A stretch of DNA of 64,000 bases from Kosakonia sp. H02 (GCA_030704225.1 CP131915.1:3162001-3226000), one strand, 5' to 3'; positions 35,413 through 44,187 are shown, numbered from the stretch's first letter. Notes: generated by a model from the letters alone, not told the origin. Made by a program: numbers and translations.

Positions 35413-36681
35413 TTAAGGCTGAAATTGGCGCAGAAACTCATCGGCGTGCTGTGATTTGGCCTCAAGGTTAAAGCGTTTCAGGACGATGTCGTCCATCGGA
35501 CTGAAAGACGGTCGCACATAGATCCCCCGTCTGGATAACCCTGTTGCGTTAAGAGCCTTGATCACATGAGCATCACGCAATCCATGACCTACAATAACCA
35601 CGTTGCGATCGACCACGCTTTGCTCAATTAGTGCATAAAATTCATGATCATCAATGACATCACCAAGCTCGCTCGACGTCAGCTTGAGGCTGGACAGGTC
35701 GGAAATCGTACCGCTCATTTTAATAATGGTGAGCTTATCCTTTTCTGCCGGCTTCGGTTGTGTTGGCGTTGTCACGACATAAGGAATACCGCTTGTCAGA
35801 CAAGCCATTTCAAATAATTCGTCATAGTTGGTAGTGATAATAGTTTTAAACTTTTTCACCGCTTCGAAGTGTGCTTCGGTAGGCAAGACTCGCTGGGGCG
35901 TGTCTAATAACGCTTTGATCGCTTCCAGAAGAGCATCGTGTCCCCACAGGCTTTCGTAATAACCTGCAACTTCATCAAAGGAGTAGCGAGTGAAGACCTC
36001 ACTGGCAGTAATCTCAGGCCAAAGACGTGCCGCAAGGCTACTGATAATTAAGTTAGCGGTTGGATAACCCGCAGAAACCGAAAGCCCTGCCCCCGCGATT
36101 AATACCCATCGATCATTGGCTTGTACATGAATCGCGTCTTTCGCCACCGCAACCGTCCCTTGCTGTGCGGTTAGCTGGGCGTCACGTCGTCGTAACAGCT
36201 CTTTCGATGCGCTTTCCATAAGCACTTCTGTCACTGCACGAGCGACCTTATCGGCGAGATCGGTCGCCAGCTCAAATTCACCGCGAAAATGGCCCTTATC
36301 CCATCCAGCCACTTCATTACGAAAATCGTCGCGCAACTTTTCGGCTTCAGCACCATATTCCAGCCGTTTCATAAAAGGCAGTACAGGGATATTGAGTTTG
36401 CGTGCTGCGTCATATTCAAGATGAGTAACAGATTTGTTTTGCTCACCACCATATCCGCTATTGGGTACCCAGCCGTAGCTCTCCCCCAGAATCAAAACAA
36501 AAAGATGGCAGCCCTGGAGTTTCGGGTCGATAACCTCCCAGCTGGTGCCGCCATCAGGACTAAAAGCTTCAGCATAAACGGGTTCCAGCCCGAGGAACGT
36601 TAACCGGTCAATAACTTGTTGCCGCTCGTTACGCAGATCTTTCATCGTGCTGCTAATGAACACACGCAGTTTGTTGGTCAT
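35413..36681 (-). CDS. DUF4062-SIR2 domain protein, probable defence effector
   Basis: A 422-residue protein. Residues 1-105 form a DUF4062 (TIR-like fold) domain: KLRVFISSTMKDLRNERQQV and LFVLILGESYGWVPNSGYGG. A helical linker runs from 106 to about 185. The rest is a SIR2-type NAD-binding domain with GAGLSVSAG (197-205), the TTNYDELFE motif (283-291) holding the conserved Asn285 and Asp287, and VGHGLRDAHV (364-373). The catalytic His normally found in a KxHG motif is replaced by Ser323 (KMSGTI). SIR2 effectors in Thoeris, DSR and related antiphage systems destroy NAD+; whether this one can is unclear. It is divergent from the STAND ATPase gene. The ATG at 36681 gives the complete DUF4062 N-terminus. 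Confidence 0.75.
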   Translation of the reverse strand: MTNKLRVFISSTMKDLRNERQQVIDRLTFLGLEPVYAEAFSPDGGTSWEVIDPKLQGCHLFVLILGESYGWVPNSGYGGEQNKSVTHLEYDAARKLNIPVLPFMKRLEYGAEAEKLRDDFRNEVAGWDKGHFRGEFELATDLADKVARAVTEVLMESASKELLRRRDAQLTAQQGTVAVAKDAIHVQANDRWVLIAGAGLSVSAGYPTANLIISSLAARLWPEITASEVFTRYSFDEVAGYYESLWGHDALLEAIKALLDTPQRVLPTEAHFEAVKKFKTIITTNYDELFEMACLTSGIPYVVTTPTQPKPAEKDKLTIIKMSGTISDLSSLKLTSSELGDVIDDHEFYALIEQSVVDRNVVIVGHGLRDAHVIKALNATGLSRRGIYVRPSFSPMDDIVLKRFNLEAKSQHADEFLRQFQP

Positions 36682-36989
36682 TCATTGCCTCGTTAATTTT
36701 ATGTCTTCCTGCCTGATATGGCCGAATCATCCGGCAAATCAATTAATAACACCAACAAATTTATCTCAGGCATCGAGTAAATCATGGCCTTTCGCCGTTA
36801 CTTCTGCGCTACGCGCGCCAGCCACGCAATAAGCATTCTGCGGACGGGATTAGGTCAAAAGGCGGGTCGTCATCTGTAACCCCCAGATATGACACATGAC
36901 TTTATCAAAAATATGAATGCCACCACCGCCAGGTGTATAGTCAGCCAATCATCGCCGTTAAAAAATGCTCTTTTTAACAAGGAACCTGG
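36682..36989. promoter_or_regulatory. Divergent promoter region of the defence-like pair
   Basis: This 308-bp spacer separates the starts of the SIR2 gene and the STAND gene. A possible plus-strand -10 TATAGT lies at 36936-36941. Just before the STAND ribosome site a perfect 8-bp inverted repeat, GTTAAAAA (36957-36964) and TTTTTAAC (36971-36978), could be an operator or a leader hairpin next to AAGGAA. No ORF is supported here. Confidence 0.5.
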
Positions 36990-39900
36990 ATGAACATTTT
37001 CGATTTGGATAAAGATGCTTTGCTAAAGCTAACCGATGTGCAGCTTGAAGAACTGATCGCGCGTCTGGCGGAAGCAGAATTAGCATCTGTCGGAGAAAGC
37101 CCTGCACAGGTTTTTTGGGGAGGCTCAATTACTGCGCCAGACGATGGAATTGATGTTGCGGTACATGTTACTAACAACGAGTTCAAATCGGGTTTTATCG
37201 TCAGGCCACATACCGTCTTTCAAGCCAAAAAGCATTCGATGAAAGCGTCATCCATCAAAAATGAAATGCGCCCCAAAGGAACGTTATCACCCGCAATATC
37301 CCGACTCGCCGCATGCGGTGGAGGCTACATCATCGTAAGTCTTGAAGATGATTGCTCTCCACCTATGAGAGGAACCCGCCTTCAGGCGATGCGTAAAGTG
37401 GTGGAAGATGATCCCAACCAGCATAATCTTCATATAGATTTCTTTGACCGCTCGAAGCTACATCAGTGGTTGCGGCAACATCCCGCAGTGCTGTTATGGG
37501 TGCGTAGCGTGCTGGGGTTGAGCCACTCTGGCTGGAGGCCATTCGAAAAATGGAGTAATCCTCCCGCCGGCTCTGACGATACATTAATTCTCGCGCCAGG
37601 CGTTTCAGTCATCATGCCTTCGGGTACCAAACTCGAACTTAGAGATGCCATCGCACAAATTCGCGAGCTCGTCCGATCGACCAGCAAAGCAATCCGTATC
37701 GCAGGGTTATCCGGTGTAGGAAAAACACGGATAGTCCAGTCACTGTTCGAAGAGGGGTTGGGAACAGATGCGCTCGACAGAACTGTCGCGGTTTATGCAG
37801 ATGTCGGTGAAGGACCGTCACCTTCGGCGAGGGCTATGCTGGACACGCTTTTGACTGAAAACAGGCGCGCCATTATGGTGCTCGATAACTGTCCTTCTGA
37901 CCTTCACTCTCAGCTTGCTTCATATTTGGTCTCACAGGGATCACAGATTTCCTTGATTACTGTCGAATATGACATTAGAGATGATAAACCTCAGCAGACT
38001 GACGTGATTCATATCGAAGCAGCACATGCTGGTATGGCTGAAGCGCTACTACTGCGCCGCTTTACGAAAATAGGCCAGGCGAATGCAAAAAGAATAGCGG
38101 CTTTCGCGGAGGGAAATGCCAGAATCTCTCTTGCTGTGGCCGAAAGAGTTGAGGCAGGAGAATCGCTCGCTCGCCTTTCGGATAACCAGTTGTTTGATCG
38201 CTTGTTTGAACAAAGAAACCAACCTGATGAAAATCTGCGAGCCAACGCAGAAGTGCTTTCACTCATCTATTCGTTTTCCAGTGATCCCTCCAAAACAGAT
38301 AGTGATGAATTAGAGGTTCTCGCCTCTCTGTGTGAGATCTCACGAATTCAGTTATTCCGTTCCGTTGGCAAGCTTATGGAACGGCACATTGTCCAGAAAC
38401 GCGCACATTGGCGAGCGATTCTTCCTCATGCAATAGCCAACAAACTGGCCAGTGGGGCGCTGGATAACATACCGCCTGAAACGTTACGCACCACTTTCGA
38501 AGCTACGGGACGAGAAAGACTACTTATGTCGTTTGCTCACCGACTGAGTTATTTGCATGAACATCCTGTGGCGCAAAAACTTGCCGAAGAATGGCTTAGT
38601 ACAAAAGGCTTCCTCTATAACCTTTTCAAACTTGATGATCGAGAACTTCGTATTCTTGAATACATTGCTCCCGTAGTACCCGATGCGGTTCTTAAAAGGA
38701 TTGATGAGGAAATAAATTCTGAAGCATTTTGCGGCATTAAACCGGCCTACAATCCATGCAGACTGACAATACTCAATCTGCTTAAATCCATCGCTTACGA
38801 ACCAGATGCATTTGATAAATGTGTTTCTCTTCTTCTCAGAATGGCTGATTTCGAGGATGAATCGAATAACTTCAACTCATCTCATAACGAAATAGTTATC
38901 TTTTTCCAACCTTATTTATCCGGTACACACGCTTCGCTGAGCCAGCGGATAACCATTGTTCAGGACACATTGTCATCGGAGAACCCCAAAAGACGATCTC
39001 TCGGTTTACGGATGCTTTCTGCCGCATTAGATGGGCCACCATGGCATGGGGCCGGAATATATGATTTCGGCGCACATCCGCGAGATTTTGGTTATGAACC
39101 GAGCAGTGATGAGTTAGTGAATTGGCGGCACCAGTTTATCGATCTCGTTGTCACCATCGGGCTCAATAGCAATATTGAACTGGCAAATAGCGCGAGGTCT
39201 GTTTTTGCTAAAAAGTTTCGATCGTTATGGTTTCACCAGGCAATCCAGAAGAAATTAGTCGAAGCAGCAAGAGCCTTAAATAGCAGCCAAACGTGGATTG
39301 AAGGGTGGAATGCAGTGCGTTCAATTATCCACTTTGACTATAAAAATAAGCAGAGCGATGGGCGCGCACTGCAACTTCCAGCCGATTTAGTTGCGCTTGA
39401 AGCCGAACTGGCTCCAGCCGAACTTATGGATGACGTGAAAACATATGTTCTGGGAGATGGACATGCTCATTGGGTATTAGAAGAACAGTTAGATGGCAAT
39501 GCCGGGGAAAAGCTGCGCCTCTCAGAAAAGTTGTTAGCAGCAAAAGCTGAAGAAATTGGTGAAGCTTACGCACACTCCGGTAAACCTTTATCAATGCTGG
39601 GCGCAGACCTATTTTCAATGACGAAGTGGATGCCATATCGGGAAGCTTTTGGTAAGGGCTTAGCGAAAGCCTGCCATGATCCCCTGGAGACCTGGGCGGA
39701 ATTGGTTCAATTACTGCGTATTTTTGACTACTCTCATTTTAACTTCAGCGTATTGAGCGGGTTCATCGGGCAAATAAACAATATGAATCGCCCGTTGGCG
39801 CAGGCAATACTCGATCAGTGTCTGGAAAACAGCCAATTGCGGGCTGTTCTGGTCGGACTGCAACCGGAAGACGATTTTGATAATAAAGATTTCGAACGAT

Positions 39901-40823
39901 GTATGCGGGCATTGGATCAGGACGATGTCAGCGGCTGGTTGTATGAAAAGATGCTCTGGAGAGAAACGTATTCACTCGCGAAAGCGCAAATAATTAAGCT
40001 TGCCGCGCGATTGCTTGAAAAGGATTTAGGGGCAAGCATCGTTTTAGATGGGCTCGCGATGAAACTTTATAATACGAACCCGCAAATGGATGTCCTTGGG
40101 CCAGAATTACGCCGCATTGGCTTATTAGCCGCAACTAAGCGTTTACAGCAGGAAGGACGAGATCAAGATCACAACATCGAAATAGTCATTAAAGCAGCAC
40201 TCGCCTTCAAGGGTAATAAAAAAGAAAAGACTGCCTGGCTTGATGGCGTTTTCTCTTATATAGACCAACATTACGGCTACGTGCATGACTTCGAAGATGC
40301 CTTCCGGACAACAGCAGCAAAAATGCCGGAAGAATTCTTGCAACGGATATTCTCTGGCAACGAGAAGTCATCCCATACAAGAAAACATTTTCTTCAAAAA
40401 GAAACGAGGGAAAGGCTGCCTCTGGCAGCAATAGATGTAGAGGTCCTTATTAATTGGTGCCAAAAACAACAGATACCTGAAGTCTGGCAAGTCATAGCCA
40501 GCGGCATTTCTTTATGGGTAAAAGTACCAGATGAGGACGATCTGTCATTAAACCCAAAAGCGTTGCGTTTCCTGGAGAAAGCCCCGGACGCAGAGCAAAT
40601 TTTACAAGTATATGCACAACAAATTGGCCCTATGTCATGGTCTGGCTCTCGCACTGAAATAATGCAAGCGCGGGTACAAATCTTCAAAATCTTAACAGGG
40701 CATAGTGATGAACGAATTGCCAAAGCAGCAGCTAAAGTCATGCCGACGATTTTACAATGGATAGAACATGAGCACGATCAAGAAAGAAAACGTGATGATG
40801 AAAATGAACTGAGATTCGAATAA
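36990..40823 (+). CDS. PD-(D/E)XK nuclease-STAND ATPase, probable antiphage sensor
   Basis: A 1277-residue protein. Residues 1-170 look like an Mrr/restriction-endonuclease-type nuclease: WGGSITAPDDGIDVAV with Asp55, then FQAKKH with the Q78-x-K80 active-site pattern. A STAND/AP-ATPase module follows, with Walker A GLSGVGKT (239-246) and Walker B IMVLDN (295-300). The remaining 900 residues are mostly helical without clear motifs (HEAT/TPR-like, by eye). The plan of N-terminal effector, STAND switch and long C-terminal sensor matches Avs-type antiphage proteins, but I cannot assign it to a named family. It has the ATG at 36990 with AAGGAA, and codon use poorer in GC than its neighbours. Confidence 0.75.
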   Translation: MNIFDLDKDALLKLTDVQLEELIARLAEAELASVGESPAQVFWGGSITAPDDGIDVAVHVTNNEFKSGFIVRPHTVFQAKKHSMKASSIKNEMRPKGTLSPAISRLAACGGGYIIVSLEDDCSPPMRGTRLQAMRKVVEDDPNQHNLHIDFFDRSKLHQWLRQHPAVLLWVRSVLGLSHSGWRPFEKWSNPPAGSDDTLILAPGVSVIMPSGTKLELRDAIAQIRELVRSTSKAIRIAGLSGVGKTRIVQSLFEEGLGTDALDRTVAVYADVGEGPSPSARAMLDTLLTENRRAIMVLDNCPSDLHSQLASYLVSQGSQISLITVEYDIRDDKPQQTDVIHIEAAHAGMAEALLLRRFTKIGQANAKRIAAFAEGNARISLAVAERVEAGESLARLSDNQLFDRLFEQRNQPDENLRANAEVLSLIYSFSSDPSKTDSDELEVLASLCEISRIQLFRSVGKLMERHIVQKRAHWRAILPHAIANKLASGALDNIPPETLRTTFEATGRERLLMSFAHRLSYLHEHPVAQKLAEEWLSTKGFLYNLFKLDDRELRILEYIAPVVPDAVLKRIDEEINSEAFCGIKPAYNPCRLTILNLLKSIAYEPDAFDKCVSLLLRMADFEDESNNFNSSHNEIVIFFQPYLSGTHASLSQRITIVQDTLSSENPKRRSLGLRMLSAALDGPPWHGAGIYDFGAHPRDFGYEPSSDELVNWRHQFIDLVVTIGLNSNIELANSARSVFAKKFRSLWFHQAIQKKLVEAARALNSSQTWIEGWNAVRSIIHFDYKNKQSDGRALQLPADLVALEAELAPAELMDDVKTYVLGDGHAHWVLEEQLDGNAGEKLRLSEKLLAAKAEEIGEAYAHSGKPLSMLGADLFSMTKWMPYREAFGKGLAKACHDPLETWAELVQLLRIFDYSHFNFSVLSGFIGQINNMNRPLAQAILDQCLENSQLRAVLVGLQPEDDFDNKDFERCMRALDQDDVSGWLYEKMLWRETYSLAKAQIIKLAARLLEKDLGASIVLDGLAMKLYNTNPQMDVLGPELRRIGLLAATKRLQQEGRDQDHNIEIVIKAALAFKGNKKEKTAWLDGVFSYIDQHYGYVHDFEDAFRTTAAKMPEEFLQRIFSGNEKSSHTRKHFLQKETRERLPLAAIDVEVLINWCQKQQIPEVWQVIASGISLWVKVPDEDDLSLNPKALRFLEKAPDAEQILQVYAQQIGPMSWSGSRTEIMQARVQIFKILTGHSDERIAKAAAKVMPTILQWIEHEHDQERKRDDENELRFE

Positions 40824-40862
40824 TGCAGGGACACCACAGCTACACATGCATTGTTAGGATGG

Positions 40863-40887
40863 CAAAAAGCCCGTGATTAAGCGGGCT
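40863..40887 (-). terminator. Terminator after the toxin gene
   Basis: AGCCCG-tgattaag-CGGGCT (40868-40887) followed on the minus strand by TTTTTGCC sits between the convergent STAND gene and the toxin gene. It fits a minus-strand terminator and may slow plus-strand readthrough. Confidence 0.7.
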
Positions 40888-40913
40888 AAATGTTGCTATG
40901 AATTGAAGGTCCT

Positions 40914-41219
40914 CTATAACCTTTCAGCCATATGATGTGCAGGAATACGGCTTTGATGCAGTACAGCCATAACCGTAATCCCTTCATAGGTAGAAACGTA
41001 ATAGATCATATGGCTGACACAAGGAAAGCTGTGAACGCCCGCGCCCAGTTCAGCTTCTCTCTTTTGTCCCATAGCAGGCATTTCCGCCAACTTTTCGAGC
41101 GTCTGGCGCAAACGAACCAAATAATTACGCGACTGTTGCGCGCCGAAATTTTTTAGCGTGTAGCTGCGAATCTCTCGCAGGTCGCGCTGCGCCTCCTCCG
41201 TGAGTGTGTATGCCGCCAT
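40914..41219 (-). CDS. ParE/RelE-superfamily toxin
   Basis: A 101-residue protein with the ParE plan: MAAYTLTEEAQRDLREIRSYTLKNFG at the N-terminus, the Arg-rich helix NYLVRLRQTLEKLAEMP, the G-x-K/R-x-E motif GQKREAEL, and the terminal strand HQSRIP. ParE toxins inhibit gyrase, whereas RelE-type members cut mRNA; the sequence favours the ParE branch. The start codon directly abuts the antitoxin stop (TAA-ATG), so translation is coupled. It probably stabilises the accessory region. Confidence 0.85.
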   Translation of the reverse strand: MAAYTLTEEAQRDLREIRSYTLKNFGAQQSRNYLVRLRQTLEKLAEMPAMGQKREAELGAGVHSFPCVSHMIYYVSTYEGITVMAVLHQSRIPAHHMAERL

Positions 41220-41480
41220 TTATTCTTTATCCGCATCCAGCAGTTGAGAGAAAAATGCATCGCCATCAACGATGTTACCGATGGTCATATCGTTACGGGC
41301 ACGCTGAATCTTCGCCTGCAAAAAATGAAGTTTCATCGCTTCAATTTCTTGATAGTCCTCAGCAGATACAACCACAGCCACGGGTTTACCATTGCGGCTG
41401 ATTTGGACCGGCTCACGCTGCACTTTTAGCAGCATGTCACCAAACTGGGTTTTCGCTTCGTTGGCTGTCAGGGAATACAT
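41220..41480 (-). CDS. Phd/YefM-family antitoxin
   Basis: An 86-residue protein starting MYSLTANEAKTQFGDMLLKVQREPVQISRNGKPVAVVVS, the Phd/YefM DNA-binding fold. The C-terminal half (about 55-86) should wrap the toxin. I use the ATG at 41480 with AAAGGACG upstream; a frame extension of 13 residues lacks family similarity. It probably represses its own promoter through the palindrome at 41500-41513. Confidence 0.85.
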   Translation of the reverse strand: MYSLTANEAKTQFGDMLLKVQREPVQISRNGKPVAVVVSAEDYQEIEAMKLHFLQAKIQRARNDMTIGNIVDGDAFFSQLLDADKE

Positions 41481-41499
41481 AGAGTCGTCCTTTTCGCAT

Positions 41500-41513
41500 G
41501 AATCGTTCGATTC
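41500..41513 (-). promoter_or_regulatory. Candidate operator of the toxin-antitoxin operon
   Basis: GAATCG-TT-CGATTC, two perfect 6-bp arms, lies 20 nt upstream of the antitoxin ATG, the usual place for Phd/YefM autorepression. Confidence 0.6.
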
Positions 41514-41566
41514 GTCCATTATAGTTATCGCGCGTTAAATCGCCATTTATTAAATCAGCTCCGTCC

Positions 41567-42445
41567 CTAAGCCTTTAATAGCACCTCAACAAAAGCCGCA
41601 AACTGGCGGGCTTTGGCTGTTGCCATGCGCCCGGCGGGAAAAACGGCCCACAAATCAATATTGGGTAGCGTCCAGTCCGTGACTAACCGCTCAACCGTGC
41701 CCGCAGCAATCTCTTGTAAAAACATCCAGTCTGAAGCAAGGGTAATTCCCATATTTGCCAATACCGCCGCCCGGACGCCTTCCGCTGCGCTTAAATGAAG
41801 CCGGCCTCTGAGCACGACATTTTCCACTTCATCACCCCGACTGAACTGCCACGTATCATTGACCTGGCTGAAAACCAGCGCCTCATGCTGGCTAAGCTCG
41901 CTGGGGTGTTCTGGATAACCGAAACGGGATAAATACTCCCCCGTTGCCAGCACAGAACGTCGTGAGGTTGCCAGTTTACGAGCCACGGCACCTGAATCCT
42001 GAAGAGTTCCCATGCGCAGGCAGATATCCACACCTTCGGCAATCAGATCGATTGGACGATCGTCGAGCCTGATATCCACCTTAAGCTGTGGGTGCTGCTT
42101 CATAAATTGCGTCAGATAAGGAATGACGTGTAACCTGGCAAAGGTGGGTGGCGCTGCGACTCTCAGGATCCCCGACAGCCCCTTATCTGTGTTTCGTGCG
42201 GCGATTTCCGCCTCTTCCGCCTGCTGTAAGGCGATCCTTACGCGCTCATAGAAACGCTGACCCGCTTCCGTTGGCGTCAGCCCATGCGTTGTACGCAGTA
42301 ACAACCGCACATCAAGGTGCTTTTCCAGTTGTGCGATGGTCTTTGACACGGCTGGCTGACCGATATTGAGAATACGCGCCGCTGCGGAAAACGAGCCTGC
42401 ATCAACCACCTGAACAAACATCTGCATCGCCTGAAAGCGGTCCAT
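41567..42445 (-). CDS. LysR-family transcriptional regulator
   Basis: A 292-residue LTTR with an N-terminal winged HTH (MDRFQAMQMFVQVVDAGSFSAAARILNIGQPAVSKTIAQLE) and a substrate-binding C-terminal domain (about 92-290). The start is the ATG at 42445 with GGAGGAAT; the in-frame upstream extension lacks family similarity. It is divergent from the hydrolase/dehydrogenase pair, and LTTRs usually control the divergent operon, so it is the likely local regulator. The DHS-type N-terminus resembles the CrgA/AaeR-like group. The ligand is unknown. Confidence 0.88.
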   Translation of the reverse strand: MDRFQAMQMFVQVVDAGSFSAAARILNIGQPAVSKTIAQLEKHLDVRLLLRTTHGLTPTEAGQRFYERVRIALQQAEEAEIAARNTDKGLSGILRVAAPPTFARLHVIPYLTQFMKQHPQLKVDIRLDDRPIDLIAEGVDICLRMGTLQDSGAVARKLATSRRSVLATGEYLSRFGYPEHPSELSQHEALVFSQVNDTWQFSRGDEVENVVLRGRLHLSAAEGVRAAVLANMGITLASDWMFLQEIAAGTVERLVTDWTLPNIDLWAVFPAGRMATAKARQFAAFVEVLLKA

Positions 42446-42606
42446 CTTATTCCTCCCGGGAATAGCCATTATGGCTTTTAGCTGTCTGCCATTACCCCCG
42501 GACATTAGCAGATACTCCAACTCAACGACAGCGGGCAGGCATTGCCCCTCCCGTTGCAAAACCGAATGCCTTAGCCGAACCCTGATAACCCAAAAGGAAA
42601 ATGATA

Positions 42607-43377
42607 ATGTCCCGTTTCGAAAATTACCGTCACAGCTTTAACAACGCGCGCCTCACCCGCTCCACCAGCGGCGTGCTTGAAGTTACGCTCCATACAGAAG
42701 GCGGCGCTTTGCTGTTTAATGGCCACACCCACGAAGAATTTGTCGACCTGTTTCACCAAATCGGTGCCGACCCGGATAACCGCGTGGTTATCCTGACTGG
42801 CGCAGGTGACGCCTTTATGGAGAACATCAGCCCCGAAGGTTTCGATTTCTTCACGCCGCGCGGCTACGACAAAATTTATCGCGAAGGCAAAAAGGTGCTG
42901 ATGAACCTGCTGGATATTGAAGTGCCTGTGATATCGGCACTCAACGGCCCGGTCCGTCTGCATTCAGAATACGTTTTATTGTCTGACATCGTGCTGGCAA
43001 CGCCTGATACGGTCTTTCAGGACAAGCCTCATTTCGAATTCGGCATCGTGCCGGGAGACGGCGTTAATCTCTTGTGGCCGGAAGTCATCGGCAGCGTGCG
43101 CGGCCGTTATTTTCTGCTGACGCGTCAGGAGCTGGATGCTGCAACCGCTAAAGAGTGGGGTGTGGTGAATGAAATCCTGCCGCGCGACACGTTACTGGCG
43201 CGCGCCCATGAGCTGGCAGAATCCCTCGCCGCGTTGCCACCGCTGACGAGCCGTTACACACGCATCGCGCTTACGCAAAAACTTCGACGCATTATTGATG
43301 AAGGCGCCGGTTACGGTCTGGCGCTGGAAGGCATTAGTGCTGCGGATGTCGCGTTGCAGGCGGCCACTGTGGCTTAA
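42607..43377 (+). CDS. Crotonase-family C-C hydrolase, 6-oxocamphor hydrolase-like
   Basis: A 256-residue crotonase-fold protein. It resembles 6-oxocamphor hydrolase (CamK/OCH), which cleaves cyclic beta-diketones by a retro-Claisen reaction, rather than CoA-dependent hydratases. By recall of OCH its active-site residues His45, His122, Asp154 and Glu244 line up with His42 (HTHEEF), His119 (LHSEY), Asp151 (VPGDG) and Glu241 (ALEG), all with a constant offset of 3. The second ATG (42607) has the better spacing to AAGGA; ATG 42601 is also possible. The next gene, an SDR, could make or use the ketone. The substrate is unknown. Confidence 0.7.
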   Translation: MSRFENYRHSFNNARLTRSTSGVLEVTLHTEGGALLFNGHTHEEFVDLFHQIGADPDNRVVILTGAGDAFMENISPEGFDFFTPRGYDKIYREGKKVLMNLLDIEVPVISALNGPVRLHSEYVLLSDIVLATPDTVFQDKPHFEFGIVPGDGVNLLWPEVIGSVRGRYFLLTRQELDAATAKEWGVVNEILPRDTLLARAHELAESLAALPPLTSRYTRIALTQKLRRIIDEGAGYGLALEGISAADVALQAATVA

Positions 43378-43455
43378 TCTGTCTCTCAACAATGGCTACC
43401 TGGCCGGCGCGGTGAACGGTGCCGGTTTTTATCGTTGCGTATGCTGGAGGAGTAG

Positions 43456-44181
43456 ATGAATAAGCAAAGAACATTTCTTATTACCGGAGCCAGTAAAGGC
43501 ATTGGATTTGCCTTATCTGAACGTCTGGCCGCCGCCGGGCATCAGGTCATCGGTATTGCCCGCCACGCGCCGGAACAGGGTTATCCGGGGCACTTTGTTA
43601 CGCTCGACCTTGCCGATACCCCGGCGGTACAGCAAAAACTGCGCGACATCAACGCAGAGTTCACCGTAGATGGGGTGATCAATAATGTGGGTCTGGTACG
43701 CCCGCAGTGGTTGCCAGAGGTCACGACAGACGCGCTTGACGAGGTAATGCGTGTTAACCTGCATCCTGCGCTGCTGGCGGCTCAGGCGGCATTACCGGGT
43801 ATGCAAACCCGTGGATGGGGCCGGATAGTCAACATTGCCAGCCTGACTGTGCTCGGCGTGCCTCAGCGTACTTCATACGCGGCAGCAAAAGCGGCTTTAG
43901 TGAGCTTTACCCGCAGTTGGGCACTGGAGCTGGCTACGCAGGGGATCACGGTGAATGCGGTGGCGCCGGGGCCAACAGAAACCGAACTGTTTCGGGCCAG
44001 CAATGCCCCCGGCAGCGAAAGCGAGCAGCGCTACCTTGCCAGCGTGCCGATGAAACGCTTCGGAAAACCGCAAGAAATTGCCGCCGCCATTCAGTTCTTG
44101 CTCAGTGAGGACGCGGGATTTATTACCGGTCAGACACTTTACGTTGATGGCGGAGCGTCAGTCGGGGTCTCACAGATTTAA
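43456..44181 (+). CDS. Short-chain dehydrogenase/reductase (SDR)
   Basis: A 241-residue classical SDR with the NAD(P)-binding TGASKGIG (residues 10-17), the NNVG structural motif, the catalytic Ser of NIASLTVLG and YAAAK, and a C-terminal GQTLYVDGG. It is FabG-like in length, but its partner suggests oxidation or reduction of a cyclic alcohol or ketone. It starts at ATG 43456 with GGAGG, 78 bp after the hydrolase, probably in one transcript. A strong hairpin follows its stop. Confidence 0.85.
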   Translation: MNKQRTFLITGASKGIGFALSERLAAAGHQVIGIARHAPEQGYPGHFVTLDLADTPAVQQKLRDINAEFTVDGVINNVGLVRPQWLPEVTTDALDEVMRVNLHPALLAAQAALPGMQTRGWGRIVNIASLTVLGVPQRTSYAAAKAALVSFTRSWALELATQGITVNAVAPGPTETELFRASNAPGSESEQRYLASVPMKRFGKPQEIAAAIQFLLSEDAGFITGQTLYVDGGASVGVSQI

Positions 44182-44187
44182 AACTTC

